From Bacteroidota bacterium (GTDB lineage Bacteria; Bacteroidota; Bacteroidia; Bacteroidales; Lentimicrobiaceae): a DNA stretch of 64,000 bases. The stretch lies in the NCBI GenBank assembly GCA_009773455.1, contig WSXU01000018.1, positions 1-64,000 on the forward strand, read 5' to 3'. Of the stretch, positions 54,555 through 62,438 are shown in pieces. Each line of letters opens with the position of its first letter. Within the stretch, counting starts at the first letter, position 1. Under the pieces are notes generated by a model. The model saw nothing but the letters and a program-made list of their open reading frames with translations. It ran no database searches and was not told the DNA's origin. Position numbers and translations under genes: made by a program.

Positions 54555-55841
54555 ATGAACTATCAGCAAACCCTGGACTACATGTTCAGCAGGCTACCGA
54601 TGTTTCACCGCATCGGGGCAGCAGCCTATAAAGCCAACCTCGACAACACGCTGGCGCTCAGCAGCCTCACAGGTAACCCACATCTTGATTTCAGATCGGT
54701 TCACATCGCGGGAACCAACGGCAAGGGGTCCGTATCGCACATGCTGGCTTCGGTCTTTCAGGAATCAGGCTACAAAACAGCCCTCTTTACTTCGCCCCAT
54801 CTGAAAGATTACCGCGAGCGCATTAAGATCAACGGCCATATGATCCCCGAAACGGTTGTCGCTGATTTTGTCGGACGGCACATCGACGACTTCGAAAGGA
54901 TAAAACCTTCGTTTTTTGAAATGACCTTTGGCCTGGCCATGAAATGGTTCAGCGATGAACAGGTTGACATTGCAGTTATTGAAACCGGAATGGGTGGCCG
55001 GCTTGATTCAACCAATGTGATTACACCAATGCTTTCAGTGATTACAAACATCGGGCTCGATCATACGCGGTTTCTTGGAAACACCATCGCTGAGATCGCT
55101 GTGGAAAAAGGCGGAATTATAAAACCCGGCATTCCGGTTGTCATCGGCGAAACACATCCGGAATCAGCCGGAGTATTCCGGCGCATAGCTACCGACTGCC
55201 ATTCAACACTGCTTTTTGCCGATAAGGAAATTACTGTCAGCCGGGATTACGAAAAGCAGGAACCGGGGTGGCTGAATGTAAAGGCTGTGGCTTTAGGCAG
55301 TGAAATTGAATTGTCGAGCCCGCTCACCGGAATTTACCAGCTAAAAAACATCGCCACAGTGCTGGCTGCAACGCAATTGCTCAGCCAGGATACAAGTCTG
55401 GGACCGGAACTCAGTATTGAATCCGGAATCAGGAATACCCTCGTCAACACCGGGTTACAAGGCCGTTGGCAGACCCTGAGGGATAACCCCCTTACCATCT
55501 GCGATATCGGTCACAACCCACATGGCATCCAACATGTTGTCGAACAGATCAGGTCCATCAAATACCGGAATTTACATTTTGTTATCGGGGTAGTTGATGA
55601 TAAGGATATTTCAGCCATGCTCGTCCTGCTGCCGGCCGAAGCAACCTATTATTTCTGCAAAGCGGATATTCCCCGCGGCCTTGATGCAAACCTGCTCATG
55701 AAGGAAGCCATGGCCTTCGGACTTAAAGGCCGGGTTTATCATTCGGTGAAGGAAGCATTGAATGCTGCCTGGAGTGCAGCCAATAATGAAGATATGGTAT
55801 TTGTTGGCGGAAGTGCATTTACCGTTGCCGAGGTAATCTGA
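54555..55841 (+). CDS. folC: Folylpolyglutamate/dihydrofolate synthase
   Basis: A 428-residue Mur-ligase-like enzyme with the P-loop 'IAGTNGKGSVSHMLASVF' (about residues 52-68), 'LFTSPHLKDYRERIKING' and 'VIETGMGGRLDSTNVI', all signature FolC motifs. It adds glutamate to dihydropteroate and folates. The adjacency to tonB is common in Bacteroidota and probably has no functional meaning. It converges on the ThiS-like gene with a gap of only 2 bp. Confidence 0.95.
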   Translation: MNYQQTLDYMFSRLPMFHRIGAAAYKANLDNTLALSSLTGNPHLDFRSVHIAGTNGKGSVSHMLASVFQESGYKTALFTSPHLKDYRERIKINGHMIPETVVADFVGRHIDDFERIKPSFFEMTFGLAMKWFSDEQVDIAVIETGMGGRLDSTNVITPMLSVITNIGLDHTRFLGNTIAEIAVEKGGIIKPGIPVVIGETHPESAGVFRRIATDCHSTLLFADKEITVSRDYEKQEPGWLNVKAVALGSEIELSSPLTGIYQLKNIATVLAATQLLSQDTSLGPELSIESGIRNTLVNTGLQGRWQTLRDNPLTICDIGHNPHGIQHVVEQIRSIKYRNLHFVIGVVDDKDISAMLVLLPAEATYYFCKADIPRGLDANLLMKEAMAFGLKGRVYHSVKEALNAAWSAANNEDMVFVGGSAFTVAEVI

Positions 55842-55843
55842 TG

Positions 55844-56047
55844 TTAGCCTCCGGTGATCAGGTGAAGGATCATTACATCATCACCATCCTTAACCAGTTT
55901 CTGATCGAACTCATGACGTTTCACAAGTTCCCCGTTTACTTTAACCACCAGCATCCTGAATGTAAAATTCTTCTCAGCCAGCAGTTCAGTAATGGTCAAC
56001 TGAGTAAAACCGAATTCTTCTTCCCTGTTGTTTAATTGTATTTTCAT
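55844..56047 (-). CDS. ThiS/MoaD-like sulfur carrier
   Basis: A 67-residue beta-grasp protein that ends in the diagnostic 'GG' after 'DDVMILHLIT'. The C-terminal Gly-Gly is adenylated by a ThiF/MoeB-type E1 and then thiocarboxylated. The ThiF-like gene directly upstream overlaps it by 4 bp. Sequence alone does not separate ThiS from MoaD. No other thiamine genes are in the window, while an AOR that needs a pyranopterin cofactor is divergent from this pair, so a role in tungstopterin synthesis is possible. Confidence 0.8.
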   Translation of the reverse strand: MKIQLNNREEEFGFTQLTITELLAEKNFTFRMLVVKVNGELVKRHEFDQKLVKDGDDVMILHLITGG

Positions 56048-56631
56048 CGACTCTCGGGTGATGGCGGGACAAATCCCTTTAATAATATTTCCAGTACTTC
56101 GTTTGCCTGCATATTGGCGACCATATTGACCCTGGGTGAAAGGACAGGTAGTGTTTCAGAAACCTCGGAAACCCCATCCCCGCAGATAATCAGCCTGTCA
56201 GACCTGAGGCAGTGAATGAGATCAGTTTTTCCCCAGCCTGCCATACCAATGCCTGTAACAAGATATTTTCCAGGCATCTGCGTAAGCACGGTTTCAATGA
56301 TCATCTGCTTCATTTCAGCTTTGTCGAATGCTTCGACAATAACATCACATCCGGCAAACAACTCAATAACATCCGAAACACAAAGTTTCAAATCAAAGGC
56401 TTTCACCGTGATGGCAGGGTCAATTCTGTTGATATTCTCACGGAGGGCATGAACCTTGAGTCTCCCGATCTGGTCGTGAAAATAGTACTGTCGGTTCAGA
56501 TTCTGAAGCGTCACGATATCATAATCGGCTATAACAAGCTTTCCAACACCACCCAAACCGCCACACCCGGCTATTCCGACAGTGAACCGGCTGAGGTATT
56601 TACTGATTGCTTCAGGGTAAGTGACAGACAT
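56044..56631 (-). CDS. ThiF/HesA-like E1, internally shortened
   Basis: A 195-residue E1-like adenylyltransferase. 'VGIAGCGGLG' opens the nucleotide-binding fold, and 'ADYDIVTLQNLNRQYYFHDQIGRLKV', 'CDVIVEAFDKAEMKQ' and 'VTGIGMAGWGKTD' follow. Arg of 'LNRQ', Lys of 'GRLK' and the Asp of 'EAFDKAE' are in place. However, 'GGLGGVGKL' replaces the usual GGLG plus about 11 helix residues plus GVGKL, so the first helix after the glycine loop is missing (around residue 28). The frame is open. It may be inactive, unusual, or an assembly error. It probably partners the ThiS-like gene that follows. Confidence 0.8.
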   Translation of the reverse strand: MSVTYPEAISKYLSRFTVGIAGCGGLGGVGKLVIADYDIVTLQNLNRQYYFHDQIGRLKVHALRENINRIDPAITVKAFDLKLCVSDVIELFAGCDVIVEAFDKAEMKQMIIETVLTQMPGKYLVTGIGMAGWGKTDLIHCLRSDRLIICGDGVSEVSETLPVLSPRVNMVANMQANEVLEILLKGFVPPSPESR

Positions 56632-56796
56632 AAAAGTATAATGGTATTGCTTTACAGGAGGCAGGCTGCAAATTTAAAAAAATTACCGCCGGTACTCACC
56701 TCTTTTATTCATTTTAAGGAAATATCAGAAACAGATAACCAAACCTGAGAGGAATCAAAATGAAAATTAAACTATAACTATCTGCTTAACAGACAC

Positions 56797-56820
56797 TGTT
56801 ATGCAATGAAATACATATCG
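56797..56820. promoter_or_regulatory. Weak ModE-like inverted repeat upstream of AOR
   Basis: The half-sites TGTTATGC and ACATATCG lie 8 bp apart, in the same 24-bp layout as the perfect site at 63431-63454. The centre is about 68 bp upstream of the predicted start of transcription, a position that suits activation. Two or three positions deviate from symmetry. Confidence 0.4.
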
Positions 56821-56841
56821 CTATTTTTCAGCTGTTTAAAT

Positions 56842-56870
56842 TTGAAAAATGGCAAATGTTTGTACATTTG
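56842..56870 (+). promoter_or_regulatory. Predicted AOR promoter
   Basis: TTG at 56842-56844, 18 bp, then TACATTTG at 56863-56870. This matches the Bacteroidota -33/-7 pattern well. It lies inside the longest possible AOR reading frame and so supports the start at 56911. Confidence 0.65.
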
Positions 56871-56885
56871 TGAACCTGTTCACAA
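56868..56885. promoter_or_regulatory. CRP/FNR-type palindrome at the AOR promoter
   Basis: The perfect arms TTGTGAAC and GTTCACAA flank CT, which gives TGTGA-N6-TCACA, the CRP-family consensus. It overlaps the end of the -7 box and the expected transcription start, so binding here should repress. Confidence 0.65.
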
Positions 56886-56910
56886 TTCGAAAACCAATCA
56901 TACCAAGTCT

Positions 56911-59064
56911 ATGAATACTGAAGAAATTAATAAATCACTCAAACTGATCAGGGAATATAAATACACCCCTGCCCCCATTGATAAAGGTTATAACAACCGT
57001 ACCATCTATGTTAATGTCGGAGATCTGAGGATCGTTGAAAAACCGGTCAGCCAGCAGATGAAAGATAAATTCATCGGCGGTAAAGGATTTGGACTCAGGC
57101 TGCTCTGGGATGCCACCAAACCCGACACCAAATGGAATGACCCTGACAATGAAATCGTTATCGGAATGGGTCCACTCTGTGGAATCACACAGTATTCAGG
57201 AACCGGAAAATCACTGGTGGTAACCATTTCGCCACAGACCGATGTTGTTATCGACAGTAATGTTGGTGGTTATTTTGGTCCTTTCCTGAAATTCTGCGGC
57301 TTCGACGCCCTTGAACTCCAGGGAAAGACAGACAAAGAGGTCGTTGTGGTATTTGATGAAACCCGCGATGTGGTTGAGATATATGAAACCCTGGATTTAC
57401 CGCAGGACAGCCACCTGCTGGCAGAAAAGCTTACCGAAATTTTTGCTGAAGAAGAAGGCGGTCGGAAGAATGTATCGGTTGTTTCAGCCGGTACCGCTGC
57501 CGACCATTCACTGATCGGCATGCTCAATTTTACCTTTTTTGATTCAAAGCGTAAGGTAGTCAGGTTGAAACAGGCCGGGCGCGGTGGTATCGGTACAGTA
57601 TTCCGCAACAAGGGAATCAGGGCCCTGGTTGGAAAAACCAAAGGGGTGAAAGGTAACCTGAACAATGTGGTTGACCTTGATGCCATTATGGAACGAGGTC
57701 GCCGGTTTAACCGCGAAATGCGTGAACTCGACGACAGCCAGGCCGAAATGCGGACCAAGGGAACCGCTCATCTTACCAACGTTATGAACGATTATGATCT
57801 TTTCCCGACCAATAATTTCAAATTCGGCAGCCATCCTGATGCATATAAAGTCCATTCAAATATTTACAAGGAGAAATTTACACAGGGTGTTCCCGACGGG
57901 TGCTGGATCGGCTGCAATATGTCCTGCGCAAAAGGCGTGGATCAGTATCAACTCCGCACCGGTCCCTATGCCGGTTCCAAAGTGATCGTCGATGGTCCTG
58001 AATATGAAACCGCTGCTTCGCTCGGATCATGTGCCGGTATCTTCAATGTAGATTTTACGATAGAAGCCAATTTTTACTGCGATACCTATGGTGTATGTAC
58101 CATTTCATGGGGTACCATTCTGGGCTTTGTAATGGAGTGTTATGAAGCCGGCATTCTGAACGAAGAACGCACCGGAGGGATGAAGCTGAATTTCGGTAAT
58201 GCCGAAGAAGCCATGGAATTGCTGCATCAGCTGTCAAGAGGAGAAGGATTCGGTAAAATTGCCGGTATGGGTGTAAGGAAAATGAAAGAGATGTTCGCTG
58301 CCAAAGGCTGGGGAGATCCCGGATTTCTCCAGGACATTGGTATGGAAAACAAGGGTCTTGAATATTCCCAGTACATCTCGAAGGAATCACTTGCCCAGCA
58401 GGGCGGCTATGCCATGACCAATAAAGGTCCCCAGCACGATGAAGCCTGGCTGATTTTCATGGACATGGTCAATAACCAGATTCCGACCTTTGAAAAGAAG
58501 GCTGAAGCACTGCACTACTTCCCGATGTTCCGCACCTGGTTCGGTCTTCAGGGTTTGTGTAAATTACCCTGGAATGATGTGGAACCTGAAAGCAATGCTA
58601 CGAGTGATGAACCTGCCAAAGTGCCCGAACATGTCGACAATTATGTTACCATCTACAATGCTGTAACAGGGAACAAAATCGACAAGCACGACATTATCCG
58701 CCAGTCGGAAAGGGTTTATAATTTCCAGCGCATCTTCAACATACGCAGAGGTTATGGCCTGCGCAAGCACGATGCCCAGCCCTACCGCGCTGCGGGCCCG
58801 GTTACCCAGGAGGAATACCTGTCGCGTCAGGATCGGTACGATAAACAGCTGGCCGAACTCCAGGGAATGGATCCTGCCAAAATGACCCTGGAAGAAAAAA
58901 TGACGGCCACCCGGAAATACCGCGAAGACAGATATGAGCAGCTGCTCGATGCAGTATATTTCAGAAGGGGCTGGACCAAAAACGGGGTTCCTACCATCGA
59001 ACACCTGAAAAACCTGGGTATGGATCTGCCTGAACTAATGGAAGTGGTCACACCGCTTCAGTAG
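56911..59064 (+). CDS. Tungsten-type aldehyde:ferredoxin oxidoreductase
   Basis: A protein of about 717 residues in the AOR family. The N-terminal domain has 'IGGKGFGLRLLWD', 'IGMGPLCGITQYSGTGKSLVVT' and 'SNVGGYFGPFLKFCGFDAL'. The 4Fe-4S ligands are Cys331, Cys335 and Cys339 ('CWIGCNMSC') and Cys550 ('GLQGLCKLPW'). Such enzymes oxidise aldehydes to acids, or the reverse, with a tungsten-bis-pyranopterin cofactor and ferredoxin. It is about 100 residues longer than classical archaeal AORs, with an extended C-terminus. No small ferredoxin-like or NADH subunit gene lies beside it. I place the start at 56911 because the upstream part overlaps the promoter. Confidence 0.9.
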   Translation: MNTEEINKSLKLIREYKYTPAPIDKGYNNRTIYVNVGDLRIVEKPVSQQMKDKFIGGKGFGLRLLWDATKPDTKWNDPDNEIVIGMGPLCGITQYSGTGKSLVVTISPQTDVVIDSNVGGYFGPFLKFCGFDALELQGKTDKEVVVVFDETRDVVEIYETLDLPQDSHLLAEKLTEIFAEEEGGRKNVSVVSAGTAADHSLIGMLNFTFFDSKRKVVRLKQAGRGGIGTVFRNKGIRALVGKTKGVKGNLNNVVDLDAIMERGRRFNREMRELDDSQAEMRTKGTAHLTNVMNDYDLFPTNNFKFGSHPDAYKVHSNIYKEKFTQGVPDGCWIGCNMSCAKGVDQYQLRTGPYAGSKVIVDGPEYETAASLGSCAGIFNVDFTIEANFYCDTYGVCTISWGTILGFVMECYEAGILNEERTGGMKLNFGNAEEAMELLHQLSRGEGFGKIAGMGVRKMKEMFAAKGWGDPGFLQDIGMENKGLEYSQYISKESLAQQGGYAMTNKGPQHDEAWLIFMDMVNNQIPTFEKKAEALHYFPMFRTWFGLQGLCKLPWNDVEPESNATSDEPAKVPEHVDNYVTIYNAVTGNKIDKHDIIRQSERVYNFQRIFNIRRGYGLRKHDAQPYRAAGPVTQEEYLSRQDRYDKQLAELQGMDPAKMTLEEKMTATRKYREDRYEQLLDAVYFRRGWTKNGVPTIEHLKNLGMDLPELMEVVTPLQ

Positions 59065-59073
59065 TTAACCATT

Positions 59074-59114
59074 AAAAAGAGAAGGCTGACCCAAAATGTC
59101 AGCCTTCTCTTTTT
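59074..59114. terminator. Bidirectional terminator between AOR and pruA
   Basis: The long perfect stem starts AAAAAGAGAAGGCTGAC and has a 7-base loop. A- and T-runs at its edges let it stop transcripts from both converging genes. Confidence 0.92.
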
Positions 59115-59119
59115 ATGTC

Positions 59120-60760
59120 TCAGTGACACCTTTCTTCCTTCATAAAGGGGTATTTGAAGTCGGTAGGCGGGATCAGCGTTTCCTTAATGGTTCTCGGGCT
59201 TGTCCAACGCAAAAGATTCAGGTGGCTTCCGGCCTTATCGTTGGTACCCGATTGCCTTGAACCTCCAAAGGGTTGCTGCCCGACTACGGCGCCCGTTGGT
59301 TTGTCGTTGAAATAAAGATTGCCGGCTGCATATTTCAGTGCCTGGCTGGTCTGATCAAGTATATGACGGTCATGGGCAAAGATGGCACCGGTTAATCCGT
59401 AAGGGGAGGTTTCATCAACCAGCTTTACCGTTTCGTCGAAATCCTTGTCTTCATAGACGAATATGGTAAGAACAGGTCCGAAAATCTCCTCTTCCATGGT
59501 AACAAAATGAGGATTGGTAGTCAGAATAACGGTAGGTTCAACGAAATAACCTTTGGTTTTGTCTCCCTTGCCTCCGAAAATAACCTCGGCATCGGTTGAC
59601 TTTCTGGCTACTGAGACATAATTCATTATGTTGTCGAAGGAGCCTTCATCAATCACGGCATTCATAAAATTACTGAAATCGCGGACATCACCGATGGTGA
59701 TCTGGGAGAGCATATCACCCATGCGTTCGCGCACCGCCGGCCATAGTGAACGGGGAATATAAGCACGGGATGCTGCTGAGCATTTCTGACCCTGGTATTC
59801 GAATGAACCACGTACCAAAGCGGTGGAGACCTCATCGGCATTGGCGGATGCATGCACCAGCACGAAATCCTTCCCTCCTGTTTCACCGACTATTTTCGGA
59901 TAGGATTTGTAATTATGAAGATTCCCTGCTGCCAGTTGCCAGAGCCTGTTAAATGTAACGTTCGATCCGGTGAAATGAAGACCTGCGAAGTGCCGGTCAG
60001 AAAACACCGCGTTTCCGATGACCGAGCCGGCACCGGGTATGAAATTCACAACCCCGTCGGGTAAACCGGCTTCTTTATAAATGTCCATCAGAACATAATT
60101 CGACAGAATGGAAGTCGTGGCCGGTTTCCATAAAACCGTATTACCCATTACCGCCGGCGACATATTGAGATTAGATGCGATGGCTGTAAAATTAAACGGC
60201 GTCAGTGAAAAGATAAATCCTTCGAGTGGTCTGTATTCGATCCGGTTGATAAAACCGGGATCGGAGTGCGGTTGCTCATTATAGATATCGGAGATGTAGT
60301 GGGCGTTGAACCTGAGGAAGTCGATGGTTTCGCAGGCACTGTCGATTTCAGCCTGATAGGCGCTCTTACTCTGACCAAGCATCGTTGACGCATTCAGCCT
60401 GGCCCTGTGTTTCTTCGCAATAAGTTCTGCAATTTTCAGCGTAACCGAGAGCCTTTCAACCCAGGAAAAAGACTCCCACTCGCGGTGTGCTTTCTGCGAT
60501 GCTTCAACGGCAAGTTTAACCTCAGCCGGACCGGCTTTATGGTATTGTCCGAGAATATGCCCGTGGTCGTGCGGCATTCTGATTTTTTCAGTATCACCGG
60601 TACGGACTTCCCTTCCGCCAATGATCAGTGGAATATCTACCTGCTGTGATGACAGGTTATCGAGTTCGGTTTGTAATTCCTTACGTTCGCGCGACCCCGG
60701 AGAGTATGATTTTACCGGTTCATTGGAAGGATAATCAAAAATAAAAATAGCATTGTTCAT
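59120..60760 (-). CDS. pruA: L-glutamate gamma-semialdehyde (P5C) dehydrogenase
   Basis: A 546-residue aldehyde dehydrogenase of the P5CDH type. The catalytic Cys is in 'EYQGQKCSAASRAYIP', the general-base Glu in 'VGETGGKDFV', and 'TMLGQSKSAYQAEIDSACE' is typical of the subgroup. It oxidises glutamate semialdehyde to glutamate in proline degradation. The N-terminus and size match the stand-alone eukaryote-like P5CDH rather than the bifunctional PutA. A second gene for a close paralogue begins at 63469. It converges on AOR with a shared terminator. Confidence 0.9.
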   Translation of the reverse strand: MNNAIFIFDYPSNEPVKSYSPGSRERKELQTELDNLSSQQVDIPLIIGGREVRTGDTEKIRMPHDHGHILGQYHKAGPAEVKLAVEASQKAHREWESFSWVERLSVTLKIAELIAKKHRARLNASTMLGQSKSAYQAEIDSACETIDFLRFNAHYISDIYNEQPHSDPGFINRIEYRPLEGFIFSLTPFNFTAIASNLNMSPAVMGNTVLWKPATTSILSNYVLMDIYKEAGLPDGVVNFIPGAGSVIGNAVFSDRHFAGLHFTGSNVTFNRLWQLAAGNLHNYKSYPKIVGETGGKDFVLVHASANADEVSTALVRGSFEYQGQKCSAASRAYIPRSLWPAVRERMGDMLSQITIGDVRDFSNFMNAVIDEGSFDNIMNYVSVARKSTDAEVIFGGKGDKTKGYFVEPTVILTTNPHFVTMEEEIFGPVLTIFVYEDKDFDETVKLVDETSPYGLTGAIFAHDRHILDQTSQALKYAAGNLYFNDKPTGAVVGQQPFGGSRQSGTNDKAGSHLNLLRWTSPRTIKETLIPPTDFKYPFMKEERCH

Positions 60761-60784
60761 ATGGGAAAAAGGATTTTATTTCAG

Positions 60785-60803
60785 CTGCCTGAGTTGTAGG
60801 CAG
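60785..60803. promoter_or_regulatory. Small inverted repeat in the pruA/SDR divergent region
   Basis: The arms CTGCCT and AGGCAG lie around a 7-base loop, 25 bp upstream of the pruA ATG. It may be an operator or a leader hairpin; no cognate factor is known. Confidence 0.3.
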
Positions 60804-60876
60804 TAAACATCCCCGGCCGTCATTTGTTCATGGAAATACCGGCAATCAGCACCTTTATCCAACAAACGGTTACACT

Positions 60877-61629
60877 ATGAAATATTCAATTATTACCGGA
60901 ACCTCTTCGGGAATCGGAGAGGCCATAGCCAGAAAACTGATCCTGGACCGGCAAAGCATCTTCTGTATTTCAAGAAGGCTGAATGAATCTTTAACAGAGC
61001 TGGCGTTGTCCGTTTCAGGCGGTTTATGGTATTTCGAGACCGATCTCAGTGAATTACAGAAGCTCCCGGCTCTGATGGGGGAGATTTTAAATCTGACCGA
61101 CTCCGGGAACATAAGCTCGCTGACCCTGGTAAACAACGCAGCAACGCTTGACCCTGTTTCAGCAGCCGGTGATTATGATATTGCTGCCCTGCAGCAGCAT
61201 TTCAATGTCAGCCTGCTGGCTCCGCTGATTCTGAGCAATGAATTTATCAGGCTTACCAGGCATCTTGATATCCCAAAAACTATAGTTAACATCGGATCCG
61301 GTGCAGCCAGCTCTCCCTATGCCGGCTGGGGCCCTTACTGCAGCAGTAAAGCCGGACTGGAAATGTTTACACGCACGACCAATCTCGAACAGAAGTCTGT
61401 GACAAACCCGGTCAGGATAATCTCGGTTGCCCCCGGAATTGTGGACACCCCCATGCAGCAGAAAATCAGAGCAACAAGTGCAGGCAGTTTCCCAATGAAA
61501 GAGAGGTTTCAGCAGCTGTATCAGCAGAATCTGCTCAGCCGGCCGGCAGATGTAGCTGAAAAAATTGCAGGAATTATTGATGGCAGAATTTCCTGTGAAG
61601 GTGAAATCATTGACCTGAGAAAAATATAA
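60877..61629 (+). CDS. SDR, sepiapterin/benzil-reductase-like
   Basis: A 250-residue short-chain dehydrogenase: 'SIITGTSSGIGEAIARKLI', 'LVNNAATLDPV', catalytic Ser in 'NIGSGAASSPYAGWGPY' and 'YCSSKAGLEMF' for Tyr/Lys. The pattern around 'SVAPGIVDTPMQ' fits the sepiapterin reductase / YueD-like benzil reductase group, which reduces carbonyl compounds. A role in pterin metabolism is possible but unproved. It is divergent from pruA, and the ppnP gene follows 76 bp later. Confidence 0.8.
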   Translation: MKYSIITGTSSGIGEAIARKLILDRQSIFCISRRLNESLTELALSVSGGLWYFETDLSELQKLPALMGEILNLTDSGNISSLTLVNNAATLDPVSAAGDYDIAALQQHFNVSLLAPLILSNEFIRLTRHLDIPKTIVNIGSGAASSPYAGWGPYCSSKAGLEMFTRTTNLEQKSVTNPVRIISVAPGIVDTPMQQKIRATSAGSFPMKERFQQLYQQNLLSRPADVAEKIAGIIDGRISCEGEIIDLRKI

Positions 61630-61673
61630 CCTCTTTCCCCTGAAACCAGTACAATTAAGCGGTTAAATTTCTT

Positions 61674-61681
61674 TAGCTTTG
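61674..61681 (+). promoter_or_regulatory. Predicted -7 box for ppnP (TAGCTTTG)
   Basis: TAGCTTTG matches TAnnTTTG and lies 24 bp before the ATG. No clear -33 TTG is seen. Confidence 0.45.
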
Positions 61682-61705
61682 CGGCATATTTAAAAATTCT
61701 CTGCT

Positions 61706-61987
61706 ATGTTTAAAACCAATGAATACTTTGATGGTAAAGTAAAGTCAATCGCCTATGAAACAGGTGAAGGACCCGCAACCGTAGGTGTTATGGCTGCCGG
61801 GGATTATGAATTCGGAACCTCAACCGTTGAATATATGACAGTTACATCCGGTGAAATGGATGTTGTACTCCCGGGCGAGACTGAATGGAATAATTTCAAA
61901 CCATTCGAAACCTTCATTGTTCCCGCAGGAGTTAAATTCAAAGTAAGGGTCAAAGGTGACACCTCCTATCGCTGTCTTTACAGGTAG
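61706..61987 (+). CDS. ppnP: Pyrimidine/purine nucleoside phosphorylase PpnP
   Basis: A 93-residue cupin-like protein of the PpnP (formerly DUF1255) family: 'YFDGKVKSIAYETGEGPATVGVM', 'MTVTSGEMDVVLPG' and 'FIVPAGVKFKVRV' match throughout its length. It phosphorolyses a wide range of nucleosides. Nothing links it to the tungsten genes except position. Confidence 0.92.
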   Translation: MFKTNEYFDGKVKSIAYETGEGPATVGVMAAGDYEFGTSTVEYMTVTSGEMDVVLPGETEWNNFKPFETFIVPAGVKFKVRVKGDTSYRCLYR

Positions 61988-62057
61988 TGGCCGGTTTGCC
62001 TGATTCTTTCCGGGTTTCCCATGAATCCGGAATTTTGTGATTTCAATTCACCAAACG

Positions 62058-62438
62058 ATGGAAAACAGCAAATACACCAACCTCAGGCTGCAATACAAAA
62101 TCTGGTTTACGGATGAGGCAGGTGCCGGACTTCTTGGTGACGGGAAGTGGAAGATCCTGAAAGCCATTGATGAAGCTGGCTCACTCACAGCAGCCTGTGA
62201 AAAACTTGGCATTACATACCGCAGAACCTGGAACGACCTGAAGAGCATTGAAAAACGTCTTGGTTTTTCACTGCTGGAGAAAAACCGAGGCGGTATTGAT
62301 GGCGGAAGCACAAGTCTTACTGTTGAAGGTCAGCGGCTGATCAGGGCATTCGATCTTTTTCATGAGCAGATGGATGTGATTATGCAGGACCACTTTAAAA
62401 TATTGATAAAGGAGCTGACTTTGAATGGCAAGAATTAA
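62058..62438 (+). CDS. ModE-like regulator, DNA-binding domain only
   Basis: A protein of about 126 residues that matches the N-terminal winged helix of ModE: 'GDGKWKILKAIDEAGSLTAACEKLGITYRRTWNDLKSIEKRLGFSLLEK' covers most of it. The C-terminal TOBE/Mop oxyanion-binding domains of full ModE are absent, so any sensing of molybdate or tungstate must be indirect. I chose the ATG at 62058 over a GTG seven codons earlier. The gene overlaps the tungstate-binding protein gene by 14 bp, so the two are coupled. It is the obvious candidate to bind the ModE-type sites at 63431-63454 and 56797-56820. Confidence 0.87.
   Translation: MENSKYTNLRLQYKIWFTDEAGAGLLGDGKWKILKAIDEAGSLTAACEKLGITYRRTWNDLKSIEKRLGFSLLEKNRGGIDGGSTSLTVEGQRLIRAFDLFHEQMDVIMQDHFKILIKELTLNGKN

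Noticed and set aside
56806-56910. Extended N-terminus of the AOR protein
   Set aside because: This segment contains a good promoter and a perfect palindrome, and the AOR domain starts well after 56911.
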